Assembly: GCA_900755995.1 (NCBI GenBank)
Contig: CAAEIM010000202.1
Location: 1 to 35,861, forward strand
Source: Clostridia bacterium
GTDB taxonomy: Bacteria > Bacillota > Clostridia > Oscillospirales > Acutalibacteraceae
Length of the DNA stretch: 35,861 nt
Reading direction: 5' to 3'
Shown here: one piece after another, positions 7,509-16,503 of the stretch
How the letters are laid out: every line of letters begins with the position of its first letter
Numbering within the stretch: the stretch's first letter is position 1
Notes under the pieces: model-generated
Seen by the model: only the letters and a program-made list of their open reading frames with translations
The model's database searches: none
Told to the model about the DNA's origin: nothing
Program-made: the position numbers and the translations under genes

Positions 7509-8624
7509 ATGTATGATTATTTAGTAGTAGGTTCCGGTCTTTACGGTGCAATTTTTGCCCATGAAGCGAAAGCTCATGGCAAATCTGTACTTGTTGTTGA
7601 TAAGCGTCCAAACATTGGCGGCAATATATATACAGAGAGAGTTGAAGGCATCAATGTTCACAAGTATGGTGCTCATATCTTCCATACCAACAACAAGAGG
7701 GTTTGGAATTATATCACGCATTTTGCAGAGTTCAACCGTTTTACAAACAGTCCTGTGGCGAACTACAAAGGCGAGCTGTACTCTATGCCTTTTAATATGT
7801 ACACCTTCAACAAAATGTGGGGTGTAGTAACACCAAAAGAAGCTGAAGATAAGATTAACGAGCAGCGCTCCGAGATTAAGGGAGAACCGAGAAACCTGGA
7901 AGAACAGGCGATATCACTGGTTGGCCGTGATATTTATGAAAAGCTCATTAAAGGTTATACCGAGAAGCAGTGGGGACGTGATTGCAAAGATCTGCCGTCC
8001 TTTATTATCAAACGTCTGCCTGTTCGTCTGACATTTGACAATAACTATTTTAATGCACTCTATCAGGGTATTCCTGTGGGCGGCTATACAAAGATGATTG
8101 CAAACCTGCTGGACGGAATTGAGATTCGTCTGAATACAGACTATTTGGAACATAAAGCTGAACTGGATGCCATTGCGGACAAAGTGGTATATACAGGGCC
8201 GATTGATGCTTACTTTGGTTATAAGCTCGGCTATCTGGAGTACCGTTCTGTGCGATTTGAAACAGAACTTCTGGACAAACCGAATTTTCAAGGTAATGCC
8301 GCTGTGAACTATACTGACCGAGAGACACCGTGGACTCGGATTATTGAACACAAATGGTTTGAATTTGGTAAGGACGAGAATGGCAATGATTTGCCGAAAA
8401 CGATTATCAGCCGTGAGTACAGTTCCGAGTGGAAGCCGGGCGATGAGCCGTATTACCCGGTTAATGACGAGAAAAACGGCAAGTTATATGCAGATTACAA
8501 AAAACTGGCTGATGCAGAAGAAAAAGTTATTTTCGGCGGCCGCCTTGGCGAGTACAAATACTATGATATGGATCAAGTGATTGCTGCAGCGTTAGAGTGC
8601 ACAGAAAGATATCTGGCAGAGTAA
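7509..8624 (+). CDS. glf: UDP-galactopyranose mutase
   Basis: 371-aa flavoenzyme that interconverts UDP-galactopyranose and UDP-galactofuranose in the cytoplasm. The N-terminal FAD-binding motif is VVGSGLYGA (6-14), followed by the conserved NIGGNIYTE stretch and YGAHIFHTNNKRVW. Further conserved are YTEKQWGRD and FDNNYFNALYQGIPVGGYT, in the region that binds the UDP-sugar. Length is typical for the bacterial enzyme. AGAGGGAG upstream marks the start. Its presence predicts galactofuranose in the polymer, and a GlfT-like glycosyltransferase lies further down the same cluster at 15546. Confidence 0.97.
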   Translation: MYDYLVVGSGLYGAIFAHEAKAHGKSVLVVDKRPNIGGNIYTERVEGINVHKYGAHIFHTNNKRVWNYITHFAEFNRFTNSPVANYKGELYSMPFNMYTFNKMWGVVTPKEAEDKINEQRSEIKGEPRNLEEQAISLVGRDIYEKLIKGYTEKQWGRDCKDLPSFIIKRLPVRLTFDNNYFNALYQGIPVGGYTKMIANLLDGIEIRLNTDYLEHKAELDAIADKVVYTGPIDAYFGYKLGYLEYRSVRFETELLDKPNFQGNAAVNYTDRETPWTRIIEHKWFEFGKDENGNDLPKTIISREYSSEWKPGDEPYYPVNDEKNGKLYADYKKLADAEEKVIFGGRLGEYKYYDMDQVIAAALECTERYLAE

Positions 8625-8640
8625 GAGGGAGTTGAGTGGT

Positions 8641-9723
8641 ATGAAGAAGATTTTAATGGTGTGCGAAGCCTTTGGCGGAGGAGTATTTACATACGTTTCT
8701 CAGCTCTGCAATGATATGGTTGATGATTTTGATGTTTATCTTGCATATTCACTCAGGCCGCAGACACCGAAGGATTATAAAGACTTTTTGAACCCTAAAG
8801 TTCATCTTATTGAGATGAAAAAAGTTGGAGTAAAAGGACTCACAAGTCTAAAAAGCGACATTGCCGCAATCAAAGAACTTCGTACTATCGAGCAGAAGGT
8901 CAAGCCGGACGTTATCCATCTGCATTCTTCTGTAGCAGGCGGGTTGGGTCGCCTGGCTTATAAAGGAAAAAATAATACCGTAATTTACACTCCGCACGGT
9001 TATGCACATATTCTTATGGGACCGGGTAAAAAAAGTTTCTTTTATAAAACAGCAGAAAAGATTCTTGGAAAGACAAATTCCATGACACTCACTTGCTGTG
9101 AGAGTGAGGACGAGGTGGCAAAAACTCTCTGTAAGAGAACCGCATATATTGAGACCGGCGTTAATCTGGAGGATTTGTCTGTATCGCTTGATGGAATTGA
9201 GCCTGTAAAAAACGAGAAATTCACTGTGTTTACTCTTGGACGTGCCTGTGTTCAGAAGCAGCCGCAGCTTTTTAACCGAATTGCAGAATTGGTGCCGGAA
9301 GCTCGGTTTGTCTGGATTGGCAATGGCGAACTGGAGAATGAGCTGACTGCTCCGAACATGGAGGTCACAGGCTGGAAACCGAGAAAAGAAGCTCTGGCTA
9401 TGTCAAAAGGTGCAGATGCCTTTATCTTATGCAGTCTTGGTGAAGCTATTGCTATGAGCCTGATTGAAAATATGTATATCAAAAAACTGGTGCTTGTGAG
9501 CAACACAATGGGGAATAAGAGCGTCATTCACGATGGTGTAAACGGTTATGTATGCAATACAGCGGAAGATTATGCAGCAAGGATAAAAGCCGCTATGAAG
9601 AAATTTCCGTCAGAATTGCCGGAGAGAGCCTATCAGGATGTACTTGAAATTTATAACACAAGGGCTATGAAGAAAAAATATGTGACATTTTATCATGATG
9701 TTATTGCAGGAAAGTATGAATGA
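8641..9723 (+). CDS. GT4-family glycosyltransferase
   Basis: 360-aa GT-B-fold glycosyltransferase. The N-terminal acceptor domain begins MKKILMVCEAFGGGVFTYV, a form common in capsule and exopolysaccharide transferases. A donor-binding half follows (ETGVNLEDL, FTLGRACVQKQPQLF, FIWIGNGELE-like strand, then ALAMSKGADAFILCSLGEAIAMSLIENM) with the conserved glutamate region near residues 265-280. Donor and acceptor sugars cannot be deduced. ATG at 8641 is preferred over an in-frame TTG at 8632, which would be too close to the GAGGGA site. It lies 16 bp after glf and abuts the pyruvyl-transferase gene. Confidence 0.88.
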   Translation: MKKILMVCEAFGGGVFTYVSQLCNDMVDDFDVYLAYSLRPQTPKDYKDFLNPKVHLIEMKKVGVKGLTSLKSDIAAIKELRTIEQKVKPDVIHLHSSVAGGLGRLAYKGKNNTVIYTPHGYAHILMGPGKKSFFYKTAEKILGKTNSMTLTCCESEDEVAKTLCKRTAYIETGVNLEDLSVSLDGIEPVKNEKFTVFTLGRACVQKQPQLFNRIAELVPEARFVWIGNGELENELTAPNMEVTGWKPRKEALAMSKGADAFILCSLGEAIAMSLIENMYIKKLVLVSNTMGNKSVIHDGVNGYVCNTAEDYAARIKAAMKKFPSELPERAYQDVLEIYNTRAMKKKYVTFYHDVIAGKYE

Positions 9724-9734
9724 GGAGTTTACAT

Positions 9735-10925
9735 ATGAAAAAAACAGCGATTGTGTCATGCTATTTCATTCATAATTATGGAAGTATGCTCCAGGCATAT
9801 GCGACACAGAAAATTTTAGATAAATTTCAGGTTGAAAATGAAACGATTAACGTTTCCGGTTTTATAAAAGAATTTAGGAAAGCCCAATATGGCTATATCA
9901 TAAAATCCGGAGTAACCTCAGATATTTTTAAAGATAGGCTTGGAAAAGCAAAAAACTTACTCGTTAAAAAATTTTTGAAAAATGAATATACAGCAAACAT
10001 CCGAAAGAGAGATGTTGAATTTGATAATTTCGCAGATACAATGATACGGAAATCAAAAGAGTACTCTTCGCTGCAGAACCTTTCGGATGAATGTGAATCA
10101 AATTACAATGCTGTTCTGATTGGGAGCGACCAATTATGGCTTCCTGCCAATATTGCCGCCAATTACTACACATTAAATTTTGTGCCGGAAAGGTTGAATA
10201 CCATAGCATATGCTACCAGCTTTGGCGTGTCATCTTTGCCCTCGGATATGGAAAAAGAGGCTAAGAAATTTTTACCTCGTATAAGGCACATCAGTGTCAG
10301 AGAACAGGCAGGGCAAAAACTGATTAAGAAGTTAGTTGGGCGCAGTGTTCCGGTGGTATGTGACCCAACTTTACTTTTTACCGGCGAGGAATGGATGGAC
10401 ATTCAGCAGGAAGAGCCGATTATCAAAGACAGGTATATTTTTTGTTATTTTATCGGCGATGAATGTCTGCACCGGGATTTTGCAAGAAAACTGAAAAAAG
10501 AAACAGGGTATAAAATCGTAGCACTGACACACATCGACCATTATATGAAAAGTGACGAAGGATATGCAGATATTACTCCATATGATATTGACCCGGCAGG
10601 ATTTCTTAACCTAATACGGAATGCAGAATTTATCTGTACAGATTCGTTTCACTGCACTGTTTTTTCTATACTTTATAAAAAAGAATTCTTTGAGTTTAAG
10701 AGATACACCAAGAAGACAAAGCAGTCAACGAACAGCAGATTGGATACATTATTTGATTTGGTTGACATCCATGACCGTATGATGACAGGTAATGAAGATA
10801 TAAAGGAATGTTTAAGCAAAAAGATTGACTACAATAAGGCGCATAAAAATCTTGCAGAAGTTCGAGAGGAGTCTTATCAATACTTAAAAGCTGCATTAGA
10901 AGATAGCTGTGAAACAGATTTGTAA
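9735..10925 (+). CDS. Polysaccharide pyruvyl transferase family protein
   Basis: 396-aa member of the CsaB/WcaK-type family, some of whose members add a ketal-linked pyruvate from phosphoenolpyruvate to a sugar. Diagnostic stretches are the N-terminal HNYGSMLQAYATQK (13-26), IGSDQLW, AYATSFGVS, VSVREQAG-like HISVREQAG, VCDPTLLF and the C-terminal TDSFHCTVFSILY. Length fits the family. The ATG at 9735 follows GAGGAG within the 3' end of the upstream gene; an upstream in-frame ATG at 9720 lacks a ribosome site. The partner gene at 10949 encodes an FrhB-like Fe-S protein, a pairing seen in many polysaccharide clusters. Family membership is firm; the reaction itself is inferred. Confidence 0.85.
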   Translation: MKKTAIVSCYFIHNYGSMLQAYATQKILDKFQVENETINVSGFIKEFRKAQYGYIIKSGVTSDIFKDRLGKAKNLLVKKFLKNEYTANIRKRDVEFDNFADTMIRKSKEYSSLQNLSDECESNYNAVLIGSDQLWLPANIAANYYTLNFVPERLNTIAYATSFGVSSLPSDMEKEAKKFLPRIRHISVREQAGQKLIKKLVGRSVPVVCDPTLLFTGEEWMDIQQEEPIIKDRYIFCYFIGDECLHRDFARKLKKETGYKIVALTHIDHYMKSDEGYADITPYDIDPAGFLNLIRNAEFICTDSFHCTVFSILYKKEFFEFKRYTKKTKQSTNSRLDTLFDLVDIHDRMMTGNEDIKECLSKKIDYNKAHKNLAEVREESYQYLKAALEDSCETDL

Positions 10926-10948
10926 CTTGAAGTTAGGAGGACAAAGCA

Positions 10949-12145
10949 TTGATTAATATAACAGATAAGGCAAAATGTAGCGGCTGCTCTGCATGCGCAG
11001 CCATTTGTCCTAAAAACTGTATAAAGATGGAAATAGACTCAGAGGGTTTTGCTTATCCAAAAGTGAATGAAGAGGTATGTGTAGATTGCGGTGCCTGTGA
11101 ACGTATTTGTCCTATAAACAATCGTACTGAAGAAGTTGCTTTTCCCCAGTATGGATATGTGGTTCAGCATAAGGATGAGAAAGTTCGTCATGAAAGCACT
11201 GCCGGGGGTGCGTTTACGGCCATTGCCGGCTGGATAATAGCACAGGGCGGAGTAGTTTATGGGGCCTCATATGACGCAGATTTTATGGTTGAGCATTCAG
11301 GCACAGACAAATTAGAAGGATTGGCGAAATTTCGCAATAGTAAATATGTACAAAGCAATACGGGGACTACATTTTCTGAGGTGAAAAAGTATTTGAACCG
11401 GGGAAGATGGGTTTGTTACAGCGGAACTCCGTGTCAAATTGAGGGCTTGAAAAGTTTTTTGGGAAAGAACTATGAAAAACTTATAACAGTTGATGTTGTT
11501 TGCCATGGTATTCCCTCTCCGTTAGCCTGGAAAAGGTATTTGGAAATGCAGAGGGAAAAACTGGGTGGATTCTCAAAAGTCTTATTCAGAGATAAGCATT
11601 ACGGATATAAATATTCAACAATGTCATTTTTTGATAGGGAAGGTAAGAATATCTATGCTTACGGAATTGACACTGATCAGATGACAAGGGCGTTTTTTTC
11701 GGATATTTGTGACCGACCGGCTTGTTATGAATGTGCGTTCAAAAAACGGTACCGAGTCAGCGATTTTACTATATGGGATTGCTACTCTGTATTCCAATTT
11801 GATAAGAAGCTGGATGATGATAAAGGCACGACAAGAGTGCTGATCCACAGTGAAAAGGGAAGACAGATATTTGAAGACATAAAGAAAGATATTGCCTGGA
11901 CAGAGGTTTCAGCTGATGATTTGACAAAGGGTGTAAGGGAAATGATTAAATCCGTAAACGGAAACCCGAATAGAGAAGCATTCTTTTATGATGCAAATCA
12001 TATGAGCGGGTCAGATTTATATGAAAAGTATTTTCCTGAAACTCCCAAAGTCAAACTCGCACGTTTTGCCCGTGTAACAATGTGTCGGCTTGGCATATAT
12101 GCATTTGCCAAAAGGATGATAACAAGAATTAAGGCGTTAAGGTGA
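10949..12145 (+). CDS. FrhB-like (coenzyme F420 hydrogenase beta family) ferredoxin-domain protein
   Basis: 398-aa iron-sulfur flavoprotein-like protein. The N-terminus holds two [4Fe-4S] motifs: Cys10/13/16/20 and Cys44/47/50/54, plus an extra Cys24. The FrhB/FdhB core follows with STAGGAFTAIAGWIIAQGG, FRNSKYVQSN and YSGTPCQIEGLKSFLG, then VDVVCHGIPSP. Homologues in methanogens transfer electrons to F420. Clostridia are not expected to use F420, and relatives inside polysaccharide clusters have no established substrate that I can name. The start is TTG, chosen because AGGAGG at 10935-10940 sits 8 bp upstream and no ATG precedes the first cysteine. It is 23 bp after the pyruvyl-transferase gene and 4 bp before a glycosyltransferase. 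Confidence 0.85.
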   Translation: MINITDKAKCSGCSACAAICPKNCIKMEIDSEGFAYPKVNEEVCVDCGACERICPINNRTEEVAFPQYGYVVQHKDEKVRHESTAGGAFTAIAGWIIAQGGVVYGASYDADFMVEHSGTDKLEGLAKFRNSKYVQSNTGTTFSEVKKYLNRGRWVCYSGTPCQIEGLKSFLGKNYEKLITVDVVCHGIPSPLAWKRYLEMQREKLGGFSKVLFRDKHYGYKYSTMSFFDREGKNIYAYGIDTDQMTRAFFSDICDRPACYECAFKKRYRVSDFTIWDCYSVFQFDKKLDDDKGTTRVLIHSEKGRQIFEDIKKDIAWTEVSADDLTKGVREMIKSVNGNPNREAFFYDANHMSGSDLYEKYFPETPKVKLARFARVTMCRLGIYAFAKRMITRIKALR

Positions 12146-12149
12146 GGGC

Positions 12150-13211
12150 ATGGTTAATTTGATTACAGTAATTGTACCGGTATATAAAATAAAAGAGGAA
12201 TTTCTTCGCCGGTGTATTGAAAGCCTTTTGAATCAAGGACAAGAGGATTACCGTATTATACTTGTTGATGACGGATCGCCGGATGATTGCGGTAAGATAT
12301 GTGATGAATATGAAAAAACAAACAGCATAGTTTCAGTGATACATCAAAAGAACCAAGGGGTGTCTGTTGCAAGGAATACCGGAATCAAGGCAACAGAAAC
12401 AAAATGGCTCACTTTTGTAGATGCAGATGATTGGGTGGAGCCTGATTATATCAGCACGCTGTATGGTGAACTCAACGGGAATGCAGAAAAGGCTGATATT
12501 CTTATGTTTGAATATAGCAGGGAATATAAAAATAACAGCAGAGCAGAAACATTGGGCTGTGGAACAGGTTATTTAAATAGTGAGATGTTGGATTTGGTTA
12601 AAAAAGCGACTTTTTATAAGTTGCTTATTAACGGTAAAAATAACCCCTACACGGTAATTGCAATATGGGACAAGGTGTATAAAACTTCTTTTTTGAAAGA
12701 ACAGGGACTGTGGTTTATACCGGAAGCAAGAAAAGGGCAGGACAGGTTATATAATGCGGATGCCTTAAATTCCACTTCCAAAATATACTATCTAAATAAA
12801 GTATTGTATCGTTATCGGTGCTGGGAAGAATCCAGGACGAACAGATATGATGAGAATATTCCCAATTTAACAGCCGTAGAATTGAAGAGCCTGCAAAGTG
12901 TTGTCGAAAAATATAATCTTGAAAATGAAGTCGGCGATTATTTAAAGTGCAGGATGACGACAAGATTATATACATGTATGCGGCTATATTATTTCCATGA
13001 TGAGAACAAAATGCCGATGCGTGAGAAAATTAAAAGTTTGAGAGCCCTCATAGAAGCTGAACCGTATAAAACGGCATTAAAGTCAGTCGATATGAAATTG
13101 CTTAATACACAGGAAAAACTTTTTGCGTTTTTTTTAAAGGCAAAAATGTATAGGGTTGTGTATGTGCTGGTAAAAGTTAAGAGTGAGAGTACCAAGAAAA
13201 AGCTGAGTTAA
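12150..13211 (+). CDS. GT2-family glycosyltransferase
   Basis: 353-aa GT-A-fold transferase. The N-terminal catalytic domain shows TVIVPVYK, the nucleotide-binding LVDDGSPDDCG (39-48), VARNTGI and the metal-binding FVDADDW (DADD at 91-94). An EpsJ/WaaV-like C-terminal region of about 150 residues follows, without membrane helices. It is cytoplasmic and would extend the lipid-linked repeat unit; sugar specificity is unknown. It begins 4 bp after the FrhB-like gene. From about here on the third-position A+T content rises visibly. Confidence 0.9.
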   Translation: MVNLITVIVPVYKIKEEFLRRCIESLLNQGQEDYRIILVDDGSPDDCGKICDEYEKTNSIVSVIHQKNQGVSVARNTGIKATETKWLTFVDADDWVEPDYISTLYGELNGNAEKADILMFEYSREYKNNSRAETLGCGTGYLNSEMLDLVKKATFYKLLINGKNNPYTVIAIWDKVYKTSFLKEQGLWFIPEARKGQDRLYNADALNSTSKIYYLNKVLYRYRCWEESRTNRYDENIPNLTAVELKSLQSVVEKYNLENEVGDYLKCRMTTRLYTCMRLYYFHDENKMPMREKIKSLRALIEAEPYKTALKSVDMKLLNTQEKLFAFFLKAKMYRVVYVLVKVKSESTKKKLS

Positions 13212-13228
13212 AATAAAGAGGGGATCTT

Positions 13229-14344
13229 ATGAATAATAATTGTGTCCGCAAAAAGGTTCTCATTCAAATAAGAGATCTAAGAATCGGAAACGGAATTGCC
13301 GCATGTATTATGAATTACTTTGAATATACAATTCAAAACGGTATTTCAATAGACTTCCTTCTTAATAGAGATTTAGACTCGCCATACAAAAATATTGTAC
13401 TTAAAAATGGAAGCCGACTTTTTGTAATGCCACATGATACAAGCAAACCTAATAAAGAGAATGTGGAATACATTAAGAAAATAATCTCTGGTGAATATGA
13501 TGTTTTACATGTAAATACCAGTGGGTATTATGCTTTGAAAGCTCTAAAAATCGCAAAAAATAATGGAATAAAAACAAGAATTTATCACGCTCACAATCCC
13601 AAAGAACCTTTTTCTCTTAAAGTTGCTGTTAGAAATAAAATCTATGTTGAACCTTGTATGCGATATGCTAATCGATTTGCTGCATGCTCAGCTGAAGCAG
13701 GAAATTCAGTTTTCCAAGGTAAGAGATTCACAGTTATTCATAACGCAATGGATATTGCTGAATACCAATTCGATGCAAAGAAAAGAGAAGTTTTGCGCAA
13801 TGAATTGCATATAGATAATAAATTTGTAGTCGGCGTAGTTGCCAGATTTGAAGATCAGAAGAATCCTTTTTTCCTAATCGACATTTTTACAGAGTTCCAT
13901 AGGCTACGTCCGGATGCTGTGTTAATTTGGATTGGTGAAGGTTCATTAAAAGAGAAAATTCAGGAGAAAGTAGCAGAAAAAGGGCTTGTTGAGTCTGTGA
14001 AATTTCTTGGAACTCGTAATGATGTAAATAAATTATATTCAGCAATGGATATGTTTCTGCTTCCTTCAAAATTTGAAGGGCTGGGATTGGTTTTTATTGA
14101 GGCACAAATTTCCGGTGTGCATTGTTTTGGTTCTGCTCAGGTACCAAGAGAGGTGGAAGTCACGGAAAATATGAAGAGGCTTCCATTAAGCAAAAATTCT
14201 GTATATTGGGCAGAAGAAATGATAAAAGCCGGAACTGCACAGATAGATAGAAAAAGTGTCAGGCTTAAGCTTGAAAAATCAGATTTTGAGATAAGAAACA
14301 ACCAAGATGCGTTATACAAAATATATCAGAATTGTGGGTTATAG
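13229..14344 (+). CDS. GT4-family glycosyltransferase (EpsF-like)
   Basis: 371-aa GT-B transferase. The N-terminal domain includes IRDLRIGNGIAACIMNYFEY, typical of EpsF/capsular transferases, and HAHNPKEPFS. The donor domain contains VIHNAMDI, VVGVVARFEDQKNP, IWIGEGSLK, FLGTRNDVNKLYSAMDMFLLP and the E-x7-E region FEGLGLVFIEAQ. The start follows AGAGGGGA (13217-13224). The gene sits 17 bp after its neighbour in a run of transferases. Substrates are unknown. Confidence 0.9.
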   Translation: MNNNCVRKKVLIQIRDLRIGNGIAACIMNYFEYTIQNGISIDFLLNRDLDSPYKNIVLKNGSRLFVMPHDTSKPNKENVEYIKKIISGEYDVLHVNTSGYYALKALKIAKNNGIKTRIYHAHNPKEPFSLKVAVRNKIYVEPCMRYANRFAACSAEAGNSVFQGKRFTVIHNAMDIAEYQFDAKKREVLRNELHIDNKFVVGVVARFEDQKNPFFLIDIFTEFHRLRPDAVLIWIGEGSLKEKIQEKVAEKGLVESVKFLGTRNDVNKLYSAMDMFLLPSKFEGLGLVFIEAQISGVHCFGSAQVPREVEVTENMKRLPLSKNSVYWAEEMIKAGTAQIDRKSVRLKLEKSDFEIRNNQDALYKIYQNCGL

Positions 14345-14362
14345 CAAAGGAATAGAAAAAAT

Positions 14363-15523
14363 ATGAAAATTTTGGCAGTTGCGCATGAGAGTGGCTTCAA
14401 CGGCGGTGCGAATAGATCTTTTTATACGGTAATTAATATATTAAGAAAAAAGTATAATGTTGAAATTGATGTAATTGTGCCACAACAATCAGGTGAATTT
14501 AATGAGGCTTTGGATAAAGATGGGGTGAAATACCATGCGTATCCATATAAATGCGATTTTTCGGTATATAGAAATGAACTGAAAGATATTGCAAAAAGAA
14601 TGTATATCCGTTATATTAATTTGCATAATTACTTGCTTGCAAAGCGTGCTGCAAAAAAATATTCAATGGGCAAGTATGATGCAGTATATGTCAATACTCG
14701 TATGAGTTCGTTTGGTGCATTTTTAGCAAATGAACTTAATTTACCCTTAGTTTGCCATGTCCGTGAATTTGGAAATCCAAATGCAATATGGGGATGTTGG
14801 ACTCTGAAAATGATTGGGAAAAATTCGCAAAAGGTTATTGCCATATCTACTGCAATGAAAGCAGAACTATCAAAACATATGGATTCAGAAAAAATTGTGA
14901 CAATTTTAAATGGAATTGATTATCCAAGCGCAGGAGATATTGTTGATAATTGGAACAGTAATACTATTAACTTATTGTTAACAGGCAGAGTTGTTGAAGC
15001 AAAAGGACATATGGATGCTCTGAAAGCACTTGTGGAATTGCGAAAACGTGGAATATGTAATGTGGTTCTTTATGTTGCCGGAACTGTTTCAAACAATACG
15101 AATGGAATAAAATATAAAGAGGAACTTGACCGATTTATTCTGGAGAACAGTTTAACTGAGAATGTGATATTTTGCGGTGAAATTAAAGATATTATTTCCT
15201 TGCGACAGGATATGGCGGCTGAATTAATGTGCTCGGTATGTGAACCGTTCGGAAGAGTAACGGTTGAAGCTATGAGATCCGGATTACTTGTAATTGGAAG
15301 TAATACCGGAGGAACTTTAGACATTATTAGAGAAAATGAAACAGGATTGCTTTATGAACAGGGAAATTTTGTATCCCTCGCTGATAAAATCGAATGGGCG
15401 ATAAATAATCCTGATGATAGAGCCGAGATACAAAAAAAAGGCCTTGAGTATTCAAAGGAACATTTCACCAAGGAAGAAAACGCCAAAGAAATCTATAATG
15501 TGTTGTCCGAAATTTTATCTTAA
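14363..15523 (+). CDS. GT4-family glycosyltransferase
   Basis: 386-aa GT-B transferase. It starts with HESGFNGGANRSFYTVINIL, the glycine-rich acceptor-domain loop. It then has CHVREFGNP, VIAISTAMK, ILNGIDYP, NLLLTGRVVEAKGHMDAL, VIFCGEIKDI and the donor-site E-x7-E region CEPFGRVTVEAMRSG. AAAGGAA upstream is a modest ribosome site. It is the third GT4 enzyme of this cluster and is only distantly similar to the other two, so it probably adds a different sugar. Confidence 0.9.
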   Translation: MKILAVAHESGFNGGANRSFYTVINILRKKYNVEIDVIVPQQSGEFNEALDKDGVKYHAYPYKCDFSVYRNELKDIAKRMYIRYINLHNYLLAKRAAKKYSMGKYDAVYVNTRMSSFGAFLANELNLPLVCHVREFGNPNAIWGCWTLKMIGKNSQKVIAISTAMKAELSKHMDSEKIVTILNGIDYPSAGDIVDNWNSNTINLLLTGRVVEAKGHMDALKALVELRKRGICNVVLYVAGTVSNNTNGIKYKEELDRFILENSLTENVIFCGEIKDIISLRQDMAAELMCSVCEPFGRVTVEAMRSGLLVIGSNTGGTLDIIRENETGLLYEQGNFVSLADKIEWAINNPDDRAEIQKKGLEYSKEHFTKEENAKEIYNVLSEILS

Positions 15524-15545
15524 GTAAAATAGAGAGGAATGGATC

Positions 15546-16472
15546 ATGGGAAAAGTTGTTGCGGTTATAGTAACATATAACAGAAAGAAGCTCTTAGAGG
15601 AATGTTTGGAGGCTGTATTAGCGCAGACGATGCCGGTGAATAAGATTGTGCTGATTGATAATGCAAGCACCGACGGGACAAGTCAGCTCTTTGAGGAAAA
15701 CGGAAAGTACAATCGTCCTGAAATTGATTATCATAAAATGGAAACAAATCTTGGAGGCTCCGGTGGATTTTATGAAGGAATGAAACTCTGTAGGAATCAG
15801 GATTTTGACTGGGTTTGGATAATGGACGATGACACTATTCCGGAACGGGAATGTTTGGAAAGGCTGTTGCACTCTAAAAAAATAATCGGAGAGAAAATAG
15901 GGTTTCTTGCAAGTTATATAAAGGGACCAAATGGTGAGGCAATGAATGTGCCGGAAGTTGATATGTCCCCGTCTGAAAATGGATATTCATTTTGGTATAA
16001 ATATCTTGCTGAAAAGTGTGTGCGGATAAGTACTGCAACCTTTGTGTCTATATTGGTAAATTCACAGGCGATAAAAAAATGCGGATTGCCTTGTAAAGAC
16101 TACTTTATCTGGGGAGATGATGCAGAATATACTAAGCGTATAACTACACATTATGGATCCGGTTATTTTGTGGGAGACAGCGTTGCTGTACATAAGCGAT
16201 TTAATGCTAAAAAAATTAATATTTTTTTAGAAGAAGATCCTAAACGCCTGAAGATCTTTGAATATTATTTTAGAAATACGACAATAAATGTGGGCGTATT
16301 TTATGGAAAAAAAAGAATGAGAAAATTGATAATCCACAATTTTAAGCTGGCTTTATTAAGGTTTTTGAAACGTGATTTTTTGAGGGCAAAAATAATAGCT
16401 AAAGGAACGTTTAAATCAATCAAGGAATTTGGAAAATTCAAGGACTATATCAATTCTCAGATAGAAGGATAA
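15546..16472 (+). CDS. GT2-family transferase, probable galactofuranosyltransferase (GlfT-like)
   Basis: 308-aa GT-A transferase with VVAVIVTYNRKKLLEECL at the N-terminus, LIDNASTDGT (36-45), NLGGSGGF (68-75), WIMDDDTIPE (DDD at 94-96) and a later FIWGDDAEYTKR (187-198) with a VAVHKR histidine after it. This order of motifs (NxGGxGGF, DDD, W-x-DDAEY, H) matches the GlfT/rhamnosyl-galactofuranosyl branch of GT2, where the DDD binds metal and the second Asp pair and His act in catalysis. With glf in the same cluster, transfer of galactofuranose is the likely job (inference); a rhamnosyltransferase is the main alternative. Confidence 0.82.
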   Translation: MGKVVAVIVTYNRKKLLEECLEAVLAQTMPVNKIVLIDNASTDGTSQLFEENGKYNRPEIDYHKMETNLGGSGGFYEGMKLCRNQDFDWVWIMDDDTIPERECLERLLHSKKIIGEKIGFLASYIKGPNGEAMNVPEVDMSPSENGYSFWYKYLAEKCVRISTATFVSILVNSQAIKKCGLPCKDYFIWGDDAEYTKRITTHYGSGYFVGDSVAVHKRFNAKKINIFLEEDPKRLKIFEYYFRNTTINVGVFYGKKRMRKLIIHNFKLALLRFLKRDFLRAKIIAKGTFKSIKEFGKFKDYINSQIEG

Positions 16473-16503
16473 TTGCATTAATATTTTTGGAGGTGAAGAG
16501 TAT

